Assembly (NCBI GenBank): GCA_020248865.1
Contig: JADCGS010000005.1
Span: 62,001-126,000 of the forward strand
DNA: 64,000 nt
DNA from: Burkholderiales bacterium
GTDB lineage: Bacteria > Pseudomonadota > Gammaproteobacteria > Burkholderiales > Burkholderiaceae_F
Reading direction: 5' to 3'
Shown here: one piece after another, positions 1 to 10,714 of the stretch
Layout: each line of letters starts with the position of its first letter
Numbering within the stretch: position 1 is the first letter of the stretch
Translations under genes and position numbers: made by a program
The notes under the pieces: generated by a model
The model's input: only the letters and a program-made list of their open reading frames with translations
Told to the model about the DNA's origin: nothing
Database searches by the model: none

Positions 1-659
1 ATCTGAAAGGCCGAGCCGAGCGCCATGCCATAGCGCGCACAGCGCGCCTCAACATCCGCACCGGCGCCAGCTAGCACTGCGGCAATGCGGCAGGCCGCCT
101 CGAACAGTGTCGACGTCTTGCGCTCGATTACCTGCATGTAGCGCGGCTCGGTCACCGAGGGATCATGAACGTTGAGCAGCTGCAGTACTTCACCCTCGGC
201 GATGCGGTTGGTGGCATCGGCAAGCATGCGCATCACGCGCAGACTGCCGACGTCGACCATCATCTGGAACGAGCGTGAATACAGGAAGTCCCCGACCAGG
301 ACGCTGGCTGCATTGCCGAACGCGGCGTTGGCGGTAGCCCGTCCACGACGAAGATCGGACTCGTCAACCACATCGTCGTGCAGGAGAGTTGCGGTGTGAA
401 TGAACTCAATGACAGCCGCTAGCTGGTGGTGATTAGTGCCCGCGTAGCCCAATGCACGGGCGGTCAATAGCAAGATGGCCGGGCGCAGACGCTTGCCACC
501 GGCGCCGATGATGTAATCGGCGATCGTACGGATCAGCGCCACGTCGGAGCCGAGGCGCTCGCGGATCACCGCATCCAGCGCTGACATGTCGGCCGCGGCC
601 GGCGCCAGCAACTCGGGCAGGGTCGGAAGACGGGGAGAGCCTGCTGTGGCGGTTTGCAC
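1..659 (-). CDS. ispB: Polyprenyl (octaprenyl) diphosphate synthase, C-terminus cut by window edge
   Basis: Leftward frame that runs off the window start, so only about 219 N-terminal codons are visible. The protein contains GAGGKRLRP and the first aspartate-rich motif HDDVVDESDLRRG, followed by GNAASVLVGDFLYSR, all diagnostic of trans-isoprenyl diphosphate synthases that elongate farnesyl diphosphate with isopentenyl diphosphate to make the ubiquinone side chain. The second DDxxD motif lies outside the window. A GTG at 659 gives an N-terminus like that of IspB; an ATG at 587 is an internal alternative. It is divergent from rplU-rpmA, the arrangement also found in E. coli. The family call is firm; the chain length of the product (C40 versus others) cannot be read from the sequence. 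Confidence 0.9.
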   Translation of the reverse strand, partial: MQTATAGSPRLPTLPELLAPAAADMSALDAVIRERLGSDVALIRTIADYIIGAGGKRLRPAILLLTARALGYAGTNHHQLAAVIEFIHTATLLHDDVVDESDLRRGRATANAAFGNAASVLVGDFLYSRSFQMMVDVGSLRVMRMLADATNRIAEGEVLQLLNVHDPSVTEPRYMQVIERKTSTLFEAACRIAAVLAGAGADVEARCARYGMALGSAFQ

Positions 660-712
660 GGGTCGGTGGTCGGCATACGCGCGCCGAGCGGCGGAGAAGC
701 TAACTTTTCCAT

Positions 713-718
713 TTTATA
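713..718 (-). promoter_or_regulatory. Candidate -10 element for ispB
   Basis: On the minus strand this reads TATAAA within CCTATAAAATGG, an AT-rich island in GC-rich DNA about 55 bases upstream of the GTG start of ispB. No convincing -35 hexamer lies at 16-18 bases, so the assignment is tentative. Confidence 0.35.
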
Positions 719-789
719 GGTGTCGGCCCTGCGTTGCCTCCGGCTCACCCGTGCTCAAGTCCGTTATGCGGAGCAGCAAAAGTGGGGGT

Positions 790-819
790 TTGACCCGCCA
801 GGGTAATTTCTGCCATAAT
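790..819 (+). promoter_or_regulatory. Sigma-70-type promoter of rplU-rpmA
   Basis: TTGACC (790-795) and CATAAT (814-819) are each 5/6 matches to the sigma-70 consensus and are separated by 18 bases. The predicted transcript would carry a leader of roughly 215 bases before the rplU start, unusually long for a short two-gene unit and rich in inverted repeats (see the following entries). Confidence 0.65.
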
Positions 820-920
820 CAAAGGCTTGGCGTGAAATTTCGCAGTTGCATGTAGTCAGTCCGCCATCCGGGCTATCGACGTTTGATTAATGACGTCCGG
901 TCGCCCATGACATTCCTTTC

Positions 921-932
921 GTCACGGGTGAC
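921..932 (+). repeat. Small inverted repeat in the rplU leader
   Basis: GTCAC (921-925) and GTGAC (928-932) are complementary around two bases. It is one of several short dyads in the long rplU leader and would only form a weak hairpin by itself. Confidence 0.4.
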
Positions 933-979
933 CATGTCGGTAGGCTTCGCATCGGTCGTCGCATTCAAATCCGGCCAGC

Positions 980-1005
980 CGCGCTCATTTGATCAAATGA
1001 GCGCG
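980..1005 (+). promoter_or_regulatory. Perfect 26-bp palindrome in the rplU leader
   Basis: The half-site CGCGCTCATTTGA (980-992) is followed immediately by its exact reverse complement (993-1005). It ends 35 bases before the rplU start codon and well downstream of the predicted promoter. In RNA it would fold into a strong hairpin; in DNA it could be an operator. Thirteen perfect pairs are unlikely by chance. Confidence 0.6.
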
Positions 1006-1020
1006 ATTGCGGAGGTCGAG

Positions 1021-1039
1021 CGATAAGAAGGAGTTATCG
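1021..1039 (+). promoter_or_regulatory. Ribosome-binding site of rplU inside a hairpin loop
   Basis: CGATAA (1021-1026) and TTATCG (1034-1039) are perfectly complementary and enclose GAAGGAG (1027-1033), the Shine-Dalgarno sequence of rplU. The stem ends one base before the ATG at 1041. The arrangement would place the ribosome-binding site in a 7-base loop, suitable for modulating initiation. Confidence 0.5.
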
Positions 1040-1040
1040 T

Positions 1041-1349
1041 ATGTATGCAGTTATCAAGTCTGGCGGCAAGCAGTACCGGGTCGCGCCCGGTGATAGGCTG
1101 AAGCTGGAAACGCTGGCCGCCGAGGTGGGTCAGAAGATTTTGCTGGGCGAGGTTCTTGCTCTGGGGCGCGGTGTCGACCTGCGCGTAGGCACACCTGTGG
1201 TGGTTGGCGCGGCGGTGACTGCCACGGTGCTGGCGCACGGTCGGCGCGATAAAGTTACAATTTTTAAGATGCGGCGCCGCAAACACTACGCCAAGAGCGG
1301 TGGTCACCGTCAAAATTTCACTGAGGTTCAGATCGATTCGATCGCCTGA
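1041..1349 (+). CDS. rplU: 50S ribosomal protein L21
   Basis: A 102-residue protein starting [14 protein letters not shown] and continuing with [16 protein letters not shown], the signature of bacterial L21, which binds 23S rRNA and contacts L20 in the large subunit. Its length is typical for the family. The ATG is preceded by GAAGGAG at ideal spacing. It is followed after 28 bases by rpmA, the near-universal partner, and both share the promoter at 790-819. The long structured leader suggests post-transcriptional control, which is inference only. Confidence 0.97.
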   Translation: MYAVIKSGGKQYRVAPGDRLKLETLAAEVGQKILLGEVLALGRGVDLRVGTPVVVGAAVTATVLAHGRRDKVTIFKMRRRKHYAKSGGHRQNFTEVQIDSIA

Positions 1350-1377
1350 GCGACCGGTCGACGCGTTCGAGGACACG

Positions 1378-3874
<2,497 letters not shown>

Positions 3875-3891
<17 letters not shown>

Positions 3892-4429
3892 CGGTCGCTG
3901 CGGCCGGTTCGGTGGGCGGTTCCCGTTCGCCGAGGCGGGCTGGCTGCCGCCGCTGCGGGCGAAACACGAAACGCGACAGTTCCTGCAGCGCCTGCTGGTA
4001 CACGTCGCGCTTGAACTCGATTACCGAATCGAGCGGAACCCAGTAGTCGTGCCAGCGCCAGGCGTCGAACTCGGGCTTTTCCGACCGGCGCAGGCAGACG
4101 TCGCAGTCGCGACCAACCAGGCGCAGCAGGAACCAAATCTGCTTTTGCCCGCGATAATTGCCACGCAGGTCGCGGCGGATCCACTGCTCGGGAACCTCGT
4201 AGCGCAGCCACTCGCGCGTGCGCGCGACGATCTTCACATGCTCGGGCTTGAGGCCGACCTCTTCGTGCAGCTCGCGAAACATGGCCTGTTCCGGCGACTC
4301 ACCATGCTTGATGCCGCCTTGCGGAAACTGCCAGGAGTGCTGCCTGACCCGTTTGCCCCAGAAGACCTCGTTGCGAGCATTGAGCAGGATGATGCCGACA
4401 TTCGGGCGGTAACCGTCCTTGTCCAGCAT
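3875..4429 (-). CDS. rppH: RNA pyrophosphohydrolase (Nudix)
   Basis: A 184-residue Nudix hydrolase. The Nudix box spans residues 38-60, from GGIKHGES through RELHEEVGL, with the expected glutamates for metal binding. N-terminal [15 protein letters not shown] and the WQFPQGG segment are characteristic of RppH, which removes pyrophosphate from triphosphorylated mRNA 5' ends and so starts RNase E-dependent decay. The C-terminal ~25 residues are proline/arginine-rich and poorly conserved. It is convergent with proB and divergent from proS; a candidate promoter lies at 4462-4492. Confidence 0.94.
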
Positions 4430-4461
4430 TCCAACACCTGAAGCTTTATCATCTGACGTCG

Positions 4462-4492
4462 ATTATATGACCGGGTCTTGACGCGGCATCAA
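4462..4492 (-). promoter_or_regulatory. Candidate promoter of rppH
   Basis: On the minus strand TTGATG (4492-4487) precedes a perfect TATAAT (4467-4462) with a 19-base spacer, about 35 bases upstream of the rppH start. The spacer is longer than ideal. The same AT-rich island may also serve proS on the plus strand. Confidence 0.5.
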
Positions 4493-4545
4493 TCCGTCGG
4501 CAGCGCAACCGCGCGCCCCGCGCGCCCGCCCAACGAGCTGCCGCC

Positions 4546-6285
4546 ATGCGCGCCACCCAGTTTTTTATTTTCACCCTCAAGGAACCGCCGTCGGACGCGG
4601 AAATCGTCAGCCATCGCCTGATGGTCCGCGCCGGCATGATCCGCAAGCTGGCAGCCGGCATCTACAACTACCTGCCCATCGGCCTGCGCTCGATTCGCAA
4701 GATCGAGCGCATCGTCCGCGAGGAGATGAACAGCGCCGGGGCCATCGAGTTGCTGATGCCTGTGGTGCAGCCGGCGGAGCTGTGGATGGAGTCGGGTCGC
4801 TGGGACAAGTACGGCCCAGAATTGCTGCGCTTGAAGGACCGCCACGAGCGCGGCTTTATCGTCCAGCCGACCTCCGAGGAGGCGATTGGCGACCTGGCGC
4901 GCCAGCTGGTGACGAGCTACAAGCAGTTGCCGGTGAACTTTTATCACATCCAGACCAAGTTCCGCGACGAGCGGCGGCCGCGCTTCGGCGTCATGCGCGG
5001 GCGCGAATTCACGATGAAGGACGCCTATTCGTTCGACCGCGACGAAGATGGCATGCGCCGGAGCTACCAGGCGATGTACGACGCCTATGTGCGCATCTTC
5101 GAGCGTATGGGCCTGAGGTTCCGCGCGGTGCGCGCCGACACGGGCAACATCGGCGGCAAGGCGAGCCATGAGTTTCAGGTCATCGCCGACACCGGTGAGG
5201 ACTCGCTCGTCTACTGCCCGGACTCGGACTACGCGGCCAACATCGAACTGGCAGAGGCGCTGCCGCTGCTCGCTGCGCGGGCCGAACCGAGGGAGGCGCT
5301 TGTCAAGACGCCGACACCGGGCAAGGAAAAGTGCGAGGACGTTGCCCTGCTGCTCGGGCTGCCGCTGGTGCGCACGGTCAAGTCGATCGTGCTCGCCGTG
5401 GAGCGCAAGGACGCGGACGGCCGGGCGGCCGGCGTCGAGATCTGGCTTTTGCTCCTGCGCGGCGATCACGAGCTCAACGAGGTCAAGGCGGGTAAAGTGC
5501 CCGGCCTTGCCGAAGGCTTTCGCTTCGCCACCGAGGCCGAGATCGAGGCGGTCTTCGGCAGCAAGCCCGGTTATCTCGGTCCGATCGGAACCCGACTGCC
5601 GGTCCGGGTGGTGGCCGATCGAACGGTGGTCAACATGAGCGACTTCGTGTGCGGCGCCAACGACGAGGGCTTCCACTACACCGGTGTCAACTGGGGCCGT
5701 GATCTTCCCGAGCCCGTCGTGGCCGATATCCGCAAGGTGGTCGCTGGCGACCCATCGCCTGATGGCAGGGGCGTTCTCGCCATCCAGCGCGGCATCGAGG
5801 TCGGGCACGTGTTTGCCGGTTTGCCTTACCCGCAGACGATGAACATCCGCTTCACCGACGAAGACGGCAAGCTGCAGCCGATGCACATGGGCTGCTACGG
5901 CATCGGCATCACGCGCCTGCTGGGCGCGGCGATCGAGCAGAACCACGATGCCAAGGGGATCGTCTGGCCAGCGGCCATCGCGCCGTTTATCGCGGTGATC
6001 TGTCCCGTGAATTACCGCCAGTCCGAGGCCGTGCGCCAGGCGGCCGACCAGCTGTACGAGTCGCTGCGTGCGGCGGGTGTGGACGTGATCCTCGACGACC
6101 GGGGCGAGCGTCCAGGCGCCATGTTCGCCGACTGGGAGCTGATCGGCGTGCCGCACCGGCTCACGGTGGGCGAGCGCGGCCTGAAGGCCGGCGAGATCGA
6201 GTACACCGAGCGCCGCGCCCTGACTCCTGCCATGGTGCCCCTCGGCGATGCGGTGGCCTTCGTCAAGTCGCAGCTGGCCCGCTGA
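4546..6285 (+). CDS. proS: Prolyl-tRNA synthetase, bacterial type with editing insert
   Basis: A 579-residue class II aminoacyl-tRNA synthetase that charges tRNA-Pro. It opens with [19 protein letters not shown] and shows class II motif 2 ([21 protein letters not shown]), then the long insertion domain between motifs 2 and 3 (roughly residues 225-390) that edits alanyl-tRNA-Pro, motif 3 around [13 protein letters not shown], and a C-terminal anticodon-binding domain. The length matches the long bacterial-type enzyme. It overlaps the following transglycosylase frame by 38 bases. Confidence 0.97.
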   Translation: MRATQFFIFTLKEPPSDAEIVSHRLMVRAGMIRKLAAGIYNYLPIGLRSIRKIERIVREEMNSAGAIELLMPVVQPAELWMESGRWDKYGPELLRLKDRHERGFIVQPTSEEAIGDLARQLVTSYKQLPVNFYHIQTKFRDERRPRFGVMRGREFTMKDAYSFDRDEDGMRRSYQAMYDAYVRIFERMGLRFRAVRADTGNIGGKASHEFQVIADTGEDSLVYCPDSDYAANIELAEALPLLAARAEPREALVKTPTPGKEKCEDVALLLGLPLVRTVKSIVLAVERKDADGRAAGVEIWLLLLRGDHELNEVKAGKVPGLAEGFRFATEAEIEAVFGSKPGYLGPIGTRLPVRVVADRTVVNMSDFVCGANDEGFHYTGVNWGRDLPEPVVADIRKVVAGDPSPDGRGVLAIQRGIEVGHVFAGLPYPQTMNIRFTDEDGKLQPMHMGCYGIGITRLLGAAIEQNHDAKGIVWPAAIAPFIAVICPVNYRQSEAVRQAADQLYESLRAAGVDVILDDRGERPGAMFADWELIGVPHRLTVGERGLKAGEIEYTERRALTPAMVPLGDAVAFVKSQLAR

Positions 6286-6931
6286 GGCGCGGTCGCCCGG
6301 CCGTCGGCCGTTGCTCGGCAGCGCCCTCGGCGCGGCAGCGCTGCTGCTGGCGCCGCGGATCGTGGTGGCCGGCGCCCAGCGTTACGAACCGATGGCCGAT
6401 GCGGTGCGGCTGGCCTTGGCGGCACAGATCGCAGACAGCCGCCCGCCCGTGCGCGAGTTTGCCGATCCGCAGGAGCGCGCGGCCTTCGTCGATTGGCTCG
6501 GACAGATGGCGCAACGGCTGGAGCGGCGCAAGCCCGAGAGCCAGGCGCGCAGCGAGTTTCTGCGCACGCTCGACTACGAGGCCACGCGGGCCGGACTCGA
6601 CCGGCAGATGGTCCTCGGCCTGATCCAGGTAGAGAGCAACTTTCGGAAGTACGCCATCTCGAGCGCCGGGGCGCGCGGCTACATGCAGGTGATGCCCTTC
6701 TGGACACGCGTGCTGGGCGACGGCGATCCGCGGCGGTTGTTCGACCTGCGCGCCAACCTGCGGTATGGCTGCGTGATCCTGCGCCATTACATCGACCTGG
6801 AACGGGGCGATCTGTTCCTGGCCCTCGGCCGCTACAACGGTAGCCGCGGCCGCCCGGAGTATCCAAACGCGGTGCTGGCGGCCTGGAGCAACCACTGGAG
6901 CTTCGAATCGCTCGCCAAGCCGCGCGCCTGA
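6248..6931 (+). CDS. Secreted lytic transglycosylase (SLT domain)
   Basis: A 227-residue protein with an N-terminal export signal ([18 protein letters not shown]) and a C-terminal SLT fold: [15 protein letters not shown] contains the catalytic glutamate, and [11 protein letters not shown] and [17 protein letters not shown] complete the motif set. Such enzymes cleave peptidoglycan between MurNAc and GlcNAc to give 1,6-anhydro ends. The paired arginine before the hydrophobic stretch is faintly Tat-like, but Sec export is equally possible. The start overlaps proS by 38 bases; no better start is seen downstream. The position right after proS suggests co-transcription. Confidence 0.85.
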   Translation: MRWPSSSRSWPAEARSPGRRPLLGSALGAAALLLAPRIVVAGAQRYEPMADAVRLALAAQIADSRPPVREFADPQERAAFVDWLGQMAQRLERRKPESQARSEFLRTLDYEATRAGLDRQMVLGLIQVESNFRKYAISSAGARGYMQVMPFWTRVLGDGDPRRLFDLRANLRYGCVILRHYIDLERGDLFLALGRYNGSRGRPEYPNAVLAAWSNHWSFESLAKPRA

Positions 6932-7098
6932 AGCGGCCTGTGTAACGGCCTGCGGGACAACTGAGAGGGGCCGGCGGCGCCCGCGGCGTTGGCGGCGCGC
7001 GACGCCTGGATCCTGCTTGTGACCTTCACCAAGCGGCCAATCGGCGCGGTTCGCGACACTGCGGCGTTCGCCCCCGACCAACCGCAAGGAGAGGCACC

Positions 7099-7731
7099 AT
7101 GAAACCAACCGCCCTCGCGCTGGCTGCCGCTGCCGTGGCCGTCATCGTTCCCGACCTGGCCTCGGCGCAGGCCGGCACCGTGGTCGTACGCGGCCGTGTG
7201 ACGCAGATCGCGCCCGCCGACAAGTCCGACCCGATCCCCGCTCTGGGCGTGCGCGCCGATGCGATCACCGTCAGCGACAAGACGATCTCGGAAGTCGACT
7301 TCACCTACTTCCTGACCGACAACTTTGCCGCCGAGCTGATCCTCACCTACCCGCAACGGCACGACGTGTCGCTCAACGGCACCAAGATCGGCAGCTTCAA
7401 GCACCTGCCGCCGACGCTGCTGGCGCAGTACCACTTCAATCCCAGGGGCCAGTTCAATCCCTACGTCGGTGCCGGTATCAACTACACGCTCATCTCGAGC
7501 GTGGACCTGACCGTGCCGGGCGTGGGTGCGCTCGATCTCGAGGACTCGAGCGTCGGCTACGCGTTGCAACTGGGTCTGGACTACAACATCGACAAGAACT
7601 GGTCGCTGAACTTCGATGCGAAGTTCGTGCAGATCCAGTCGGACGTCAAGCTGAAGGCCACGGGCGCAACGGTGTCGAAGGTCAAGGTCGACCCGTACCT
7701 GTGGTCAATCGGCGTCGGCTACCGCTTCTAG
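7099..7731 (+). CDS. ompW: OmpW family outer-membrane protein
   Basis: A 210-residue protein with a signal peptide ending near ASAQA, then a beta-barrel resembling OmpW: VRADAITVSDKTISEVDFTYFLTDNFAAEL, HLPPTLLAQYHFN, NPYVGAGINYTL and a C-terminal YRF ending in the aromatic residue needed for BAM recognition. OmpW forms an eight-stranded barrel with a hydrophobic channel; the substrate is not identifiable here. AAGGAG lies at good spacing before the ATG. It stands alone and converges with ffh; a hairpin sits between the two genes. Confidence 0.92.
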   Translation: MKPTALALAAAAVAVIVPDLASAQAGTVVVRGRVTQIAPADKSDPIPALGVRADAITVSDKTISEVDFTYFLTDNFAAELILTYPQRHDVSLNGTKIGSFKHLPPTLLAQYHFNPRGQFNPYVGAGINYTLISSVDLTVPGVGALDLEDSSVGYALQLGLDYNIDKNWSLNFDAKFVQIQSDVKLKATGATVSKVKVDPYLWSIGVGYRF

Positions 7732-7751
7732 CCGCGCGGCAGTCGCGTGGT

Positions 7752-7781
7752 GCGACGACGGGCCCGGCCCGCCGTCGTCGC
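7752..7781. terminator. Hairpin between convergent ompW and ffh
   Basis: GCGACGACGG (7752-7761) pairs perfectly with CCGTCGTCGC (7772-7781) around a 10-base GC-rich loop. It lies in the 52-base gap between the two stop codons, where a bidirectional terminator is expected. No T-run follows, so it may act through Rho or only stabilise 3' ends. Confidence 0.5.
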
Positions 7782-7783
7782 CT

Positions 7784-9172
7784 TCAGCGCTTGGGCAGAC
7801 CGGGCAGGCCGCCCTTGAGCGCGCCCAGCCCGCCCAGGCCGCGCATCATCTTGGCGAGGCCGCCCTTTTTCATCTGCTTCATCATCGACTGCATCTGTTC
7901 GAACTGGTTGAGCAGCCGGTTGACCTCCTGCACCGGCACGCCACTGCCGGTGGCGATGCGCCGCTTGCGCGAGGCCTTGATGAGCTCGGGCCGCACCCGC
8001 TCGGCTGGCGTCATCGAGTTGATGATTCCCTCGAGCCGCCGCACCTGCTTGTCGACGTCCTGGTCGTTGACCTGACCGGCGGCCTGTGCGAACTGCGCCG
8101 GCAGCTTGTCGAGCATGCTCGAGATGCCGCCCATCTTGCGCATCTGGCCGATCTGCTCGCGAAAGTCATTGAGGTCGAACTTCTCGCCCGACTTCATCCG
8201 CTGCGCGAACTTCTCGGCCGCCTTGACGTCGATCGACTTTTGCACGTCCTCGACCAGGGAGACGATATCGCCCATGCCAAGCACGCGGCCGGCCATGCGT
8301 TCGGGGTCGAAGCGCTCCAGCCCGCCGATCTTCTCGGCCACGCCGACGAACTTGACCGGCTTGCCGGTCACGTGGCGCACCGAAAGCGCTGCGCCGCCGC
8401 GCGCATCGCCGTCGAGCTTGGTCAGGATGACGCCAGTCAGCGGCAGCCGCTCGGCAAACGCCCGCGCGGTATTGACCGCGTCCTGACCCAGCATGGCGTC
8501 GATCACGAACAGCGTCTCGATCGGGCGCAACGCGGCGTGCAAGGCCGCGACCTCCTGCATCATGGCCTCGTCGACGGCGAGGCGGCCGGCCGTGTCGACG
8601 ATCAGCACGTCGAAGATCTGCCGTTGCGCCTGCTCGAGCGCGCGGCGGGCGATATCGACCGGCGCGTCCTGCGCCGTGCTCGGGAAGAAGCTGGCACCCG
8701 CCTGCGCCGACACCGCCCGCAACTGTTCGATCGCAGCCGGACGGTAGACGTCGGTCGACACCGTCATGACCTTCTTCTTCTGGTCGCCAAGCCACTTGGC
8801 GAGCTTGGCGGCAGTCGTCGTCTTGCCTGCCCCCTGCAGGCCGGCCAGCAGGATCACAGCGGGCGGCTGGGTGGCGAGACTGAGTTCGCGCTCGGCCGGC
8901 GGCACATCGCCGCCCATCAGCGCCGTCAGTTCCTTGTGGACGATGCCCACCAGCGCTTGGCCCGGCGTCAGGCTGCCGGCCACGTCCTCGCCCAGCGCCT
9001 GCTCCTTGATGCGCGCAACGAACGCGCGCACCACCGGTAACGCGACGTCTGCTTCGAGCAGGGCCAGCCGCACCTCGCGCAGCATCTCCTGCATGTTTTC
9101 CTCGGTCAGGCGGGCCTGACCGCGCATGGTCTTGACCACGCGCGCGAGCTTTTCTGTCAGTTGTTCGAGCAT
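7784..9172 (-). CDS. ffh: Signal recognition particle protein Ffh
   Basis: A 462-residue SRP54 protein. The N domain (residues 1-~85) is followed by the G domain with GLQGAGKTTTAAKLA near residue 109, STDVYRPAA, VDTAGRLAVDE and TKLDGDARGGAAL. The methionine-rich M domain after about residue 300 (GDIVSLVEDVQ, MTPAERVRPELI, SRKRRIATGSG, MQSMMKQMKKGG) binds 4.5S RNA and signal sequences. With FtsY it targets inner-membrane proteins to SecYEG. No 4.5S RNA gene was seen in the window. Divergent from the CcsA/HemX-like gene. Confidence 0.97.
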   Translation of the reverse strand: MLEQLTEKLARVVKTMRGQARLTEENMQEMLREVRLALLEADVALPVVRAFVARIKEQALGEDVAGSLTPGQALVGIVHKELTALMGGDVPPAERELSLATQPPAVILLAGLQGAGKTTTAAKLAKWLGDQKKKVMTVSTDVYRPAAIEQLRAVSAQAGASFFPSTAQDAPVDIARRALEQAQRQIFDVLIVDTAGRLAVDEAMMQEVAALHAALRPIETLFVIDAMLGQDAVNTARAFAERLPLTGVILTKLDGDARGGAALSVRHVTGKPVKFVGVAEKIGGLERFDPERMAGRVLGMGDIVSLVEDVQKSIDVKAAEKFAQRMKSGEKFDLNDFREQIGQMRKMGGISSMLDKLPAQFAQAAGQVNDQDVDKQVRRLEGIINSMTPAERVRPELIKASRKRRIATGSGVPVQEVNRLLNQFEQMQSMMKQMKKGGLAKMMRGLGGLGALKGGLPGLPKR

Positions 9173-9246
9173 GGCACCGGGGTGTGCGCGTCGGCGGCTG
9201 CAGGCCAGGGTGCGCGCCGGCGACCGGTTGTGATATAGACGGGGCT

Positions 9247-10101
9247 ATGGGGCCATTCTCATTCTACGTACTTGCCCACCTGCTCGTGGCGGCCGGCTAT
9301 CTCGGCGTGGCGTGGCACGGCTGGCGCAGCCTGACCGGGCCGACGGCCGCCGAGGCCATTGCCCCGGCCACCATCGCCGACCGCTGGCTGCTGCCGGTGC
9401 TGACCGTGGCCCATGGCGCGCTGCTGGCGCAGACCATGCTGGGCAGCGGTGACTTCCGCTTTGGGTTCGCGTTGGCGCTGTCGGCCACGCTGTGGCTCAC
9501 TGTGGCCATCCTGTGGGTGGAAACGTTCTTCGTGCCAATGCGGATGCTCTACCCGATGGTGTTGCCGGCCGCGGCGCTGGCTACCGTCTTGCCGCTGGTG
9601 TTTGACAGCGTGGCGATCGGCGCGGGAGCCGGCAACCCCGGGGCTTTCCGGCTGCATCTGCTGGTGGCGATCTTTGCGAACAGTCTGCTCACGATCGCAG
9701 CCCTGCACGCCTTGCTGATGGCAGCACTGGACCGCCGGCTGCACGCGGGTGCTGCCAGGGCGCCGGCGGGCGAGTCCGGTCTGTTCCGCCACGCGCCGCC
9801 GCTGCTGGCCATGGAGCGGTTGCTGTTCCAGATCATCGCCGCAGGTTTCGTGCTGCTGACCGCCACGGTCATCTCCGGCGTGTTCTTCTCAGAGCAACTC
9901 TTCGGCCGCGCCCTGCGCTTCGAGCACAAGACGGTGTTTGCGCTGGCCGCCTGGGTCGTTTTCGGCGGGCTTCTGCTGGGTCGCTGGGGCTTTGGCTGGC
10001 GCGGCCGGGTGGCCTTGCGATGGACGCTGATCGGCTTCGTGATGCTGCTGCTGGCCTATGTCGGCAGCCGCTTCGTCATCGAAGTGGTGCTGGGGCGTTG
10101 A
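9247..10101 (+). CDS. Inner-membrane protein, cytochrome c assembly (CcsA/HemX/YpjD) family
   Basis: A 284-residue polytopic protein with about eight hydrophobic segments, starting MGPFSFYVLAHLLVAAGYLGV. It resembles the YpjD/HemX branch of the cytochrome c assembly family, including the late KTVFALAAWVVFGGLLLGRW segment. A GTG at 9184 would extend the protein by 21 residues of non-hydrophobic sequence, so the ATG at 9247 is preferred. Family members in heme handling bind heme with histidines, but a function for YpjD has not been fixed. The adjacency to ffh in the divergent orientation is widespread in proteobacteria. Its stop overlaps the next start (TGATG). Confidence 0.82.
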   Translation: MGPFSFYVLAHLLVAAGYLGVAWHGWRSLTGPTAAEAIAPATIADRWLLPVLTVAHGALLAQTMLGSGDFRFGFALALSATLWLTVAILWVETFFVPMRMLYPMVLPAAALATVLPLVFDSVAIGAGAGNPGAFRLHLLVAIFANSLLTIAALHALLMAALDRRLHAGAARAPAGESGLFRHAPPLLAMERLLFQIIAAGFVLLTATVISGVFFSEQLFGRALRFEHKTVFALAAWVVFGGLLLGRWGFGWRGRVALRWTLIGFVMLLLAYVGSRFVIEVVLGR

Positions 10102-10385
10102 TGGGGCGGATCTTTTTTTTCTTGCTGCTGGCGCTCGCAGTCTATGTCGGCTACCGCTGGTGGCTGGCGCAGCGCCAGGCGGCGGCCCGGCGCGCCATGG
10201 ACGACGCCAGCACCGTGGAACACATGGTTCGCTGCGAAGTCTGTGGCCTGAATCTGCCCCAGTCCGAGGCGCTGTGCGAGGAGGATGCGCAGGCCGGGGG
10301 TAAGGAGGCCGGCGGCAAAGAGGCCGGGGGTGCGGCGCTTCGCTGGTACTGCGGCGAGGCGCACCGGCGGCGGCACCGGAGCTAG
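10101..10385 (+). CDS. Small membrane-anchored PP0621-type zinc-ribbon-like protein
   Basis: A 94-residue protein with one N-terminal membrane segment (MGRIFFFLLLALAVYVGYRWWL) followed by a soluble region with VRCEVCGLNLPQSEA (C45, C48) and a late WYCGEAHRRR, a cysteine/histidine arrangement fitting a small zinc-binding module. This matches a conserved proteobacterial family known as PP0621. Its start overlaps the stop of the membrane protein upstream, so the two are translationally coupled. Between the cysteine clusters is an imperfect glycine/glutamate/lysine repeat (GGKEA). Its TAG stop lies at the very end of the repeat element that follows. Function unknown. Confidence 0.75.
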   Translation: MGRIFFFLLLALAVYVGYRWWLAQRQAAARRAMDDASTVEHMVRCEVCGLNLPQSEALCEEDAQAGGKEAGGKEAGGAALRWYCGEAHRRRHRS

Positions 10386-10713
10386 CCTGAATGTTTCGTC
10401 GGATCGCCACCCCCCGCATCGCCGATTCCGCTCTGTGCGCGCAACGATCGGTGCGCGTTTCGCCGCAGCCAGTTCGGTACATCGGGGCTACGCGGGTTGG
10501 CACGAAGGGGACGCGGCCATCACGCGATCGATTGCTCGCCGATCCCTCTGGAGACCGGCTACGTCCCCGTGCCGCATGCTGCGGCCGGCAGGCCGCAGCC
10601 GCTCAGTCGGTCCGATGCGGACTTCGCGGAGGCTCGGCTTTGCCCACTCGCGAAATCTGGCTAGGGTGGGCCTGCGCGCACATCGCGCGTATCTGACGAA
10701 ATACTCGGACCAG
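10382..10713 (+). mobile_element. Degraded copy of a short inverted-repeat element (MITE-like)
   Basis: Fills the gap before pilS. The left end reads CTAGCCTGAATGTTTCGTC and the right end ctgacgaaatactcggacc, imperfect inverted repeats of each other and of the intact element at 37604-37855. Internal blocks shared with that copy are GGGGCTACGCGGGTT (10484-10498), TGCTCGCCGAT (10533-10543) and CTCGCGAAATCTGGCT (10647-10662), in the same order and orientation. It carries extra internal sequence with its own GC-rich hairpin and no transposase. The CTAG at the left end includes the stop codon of the preceding gene. Confidence 0.6.
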
Positions 10714-10714
10714 C

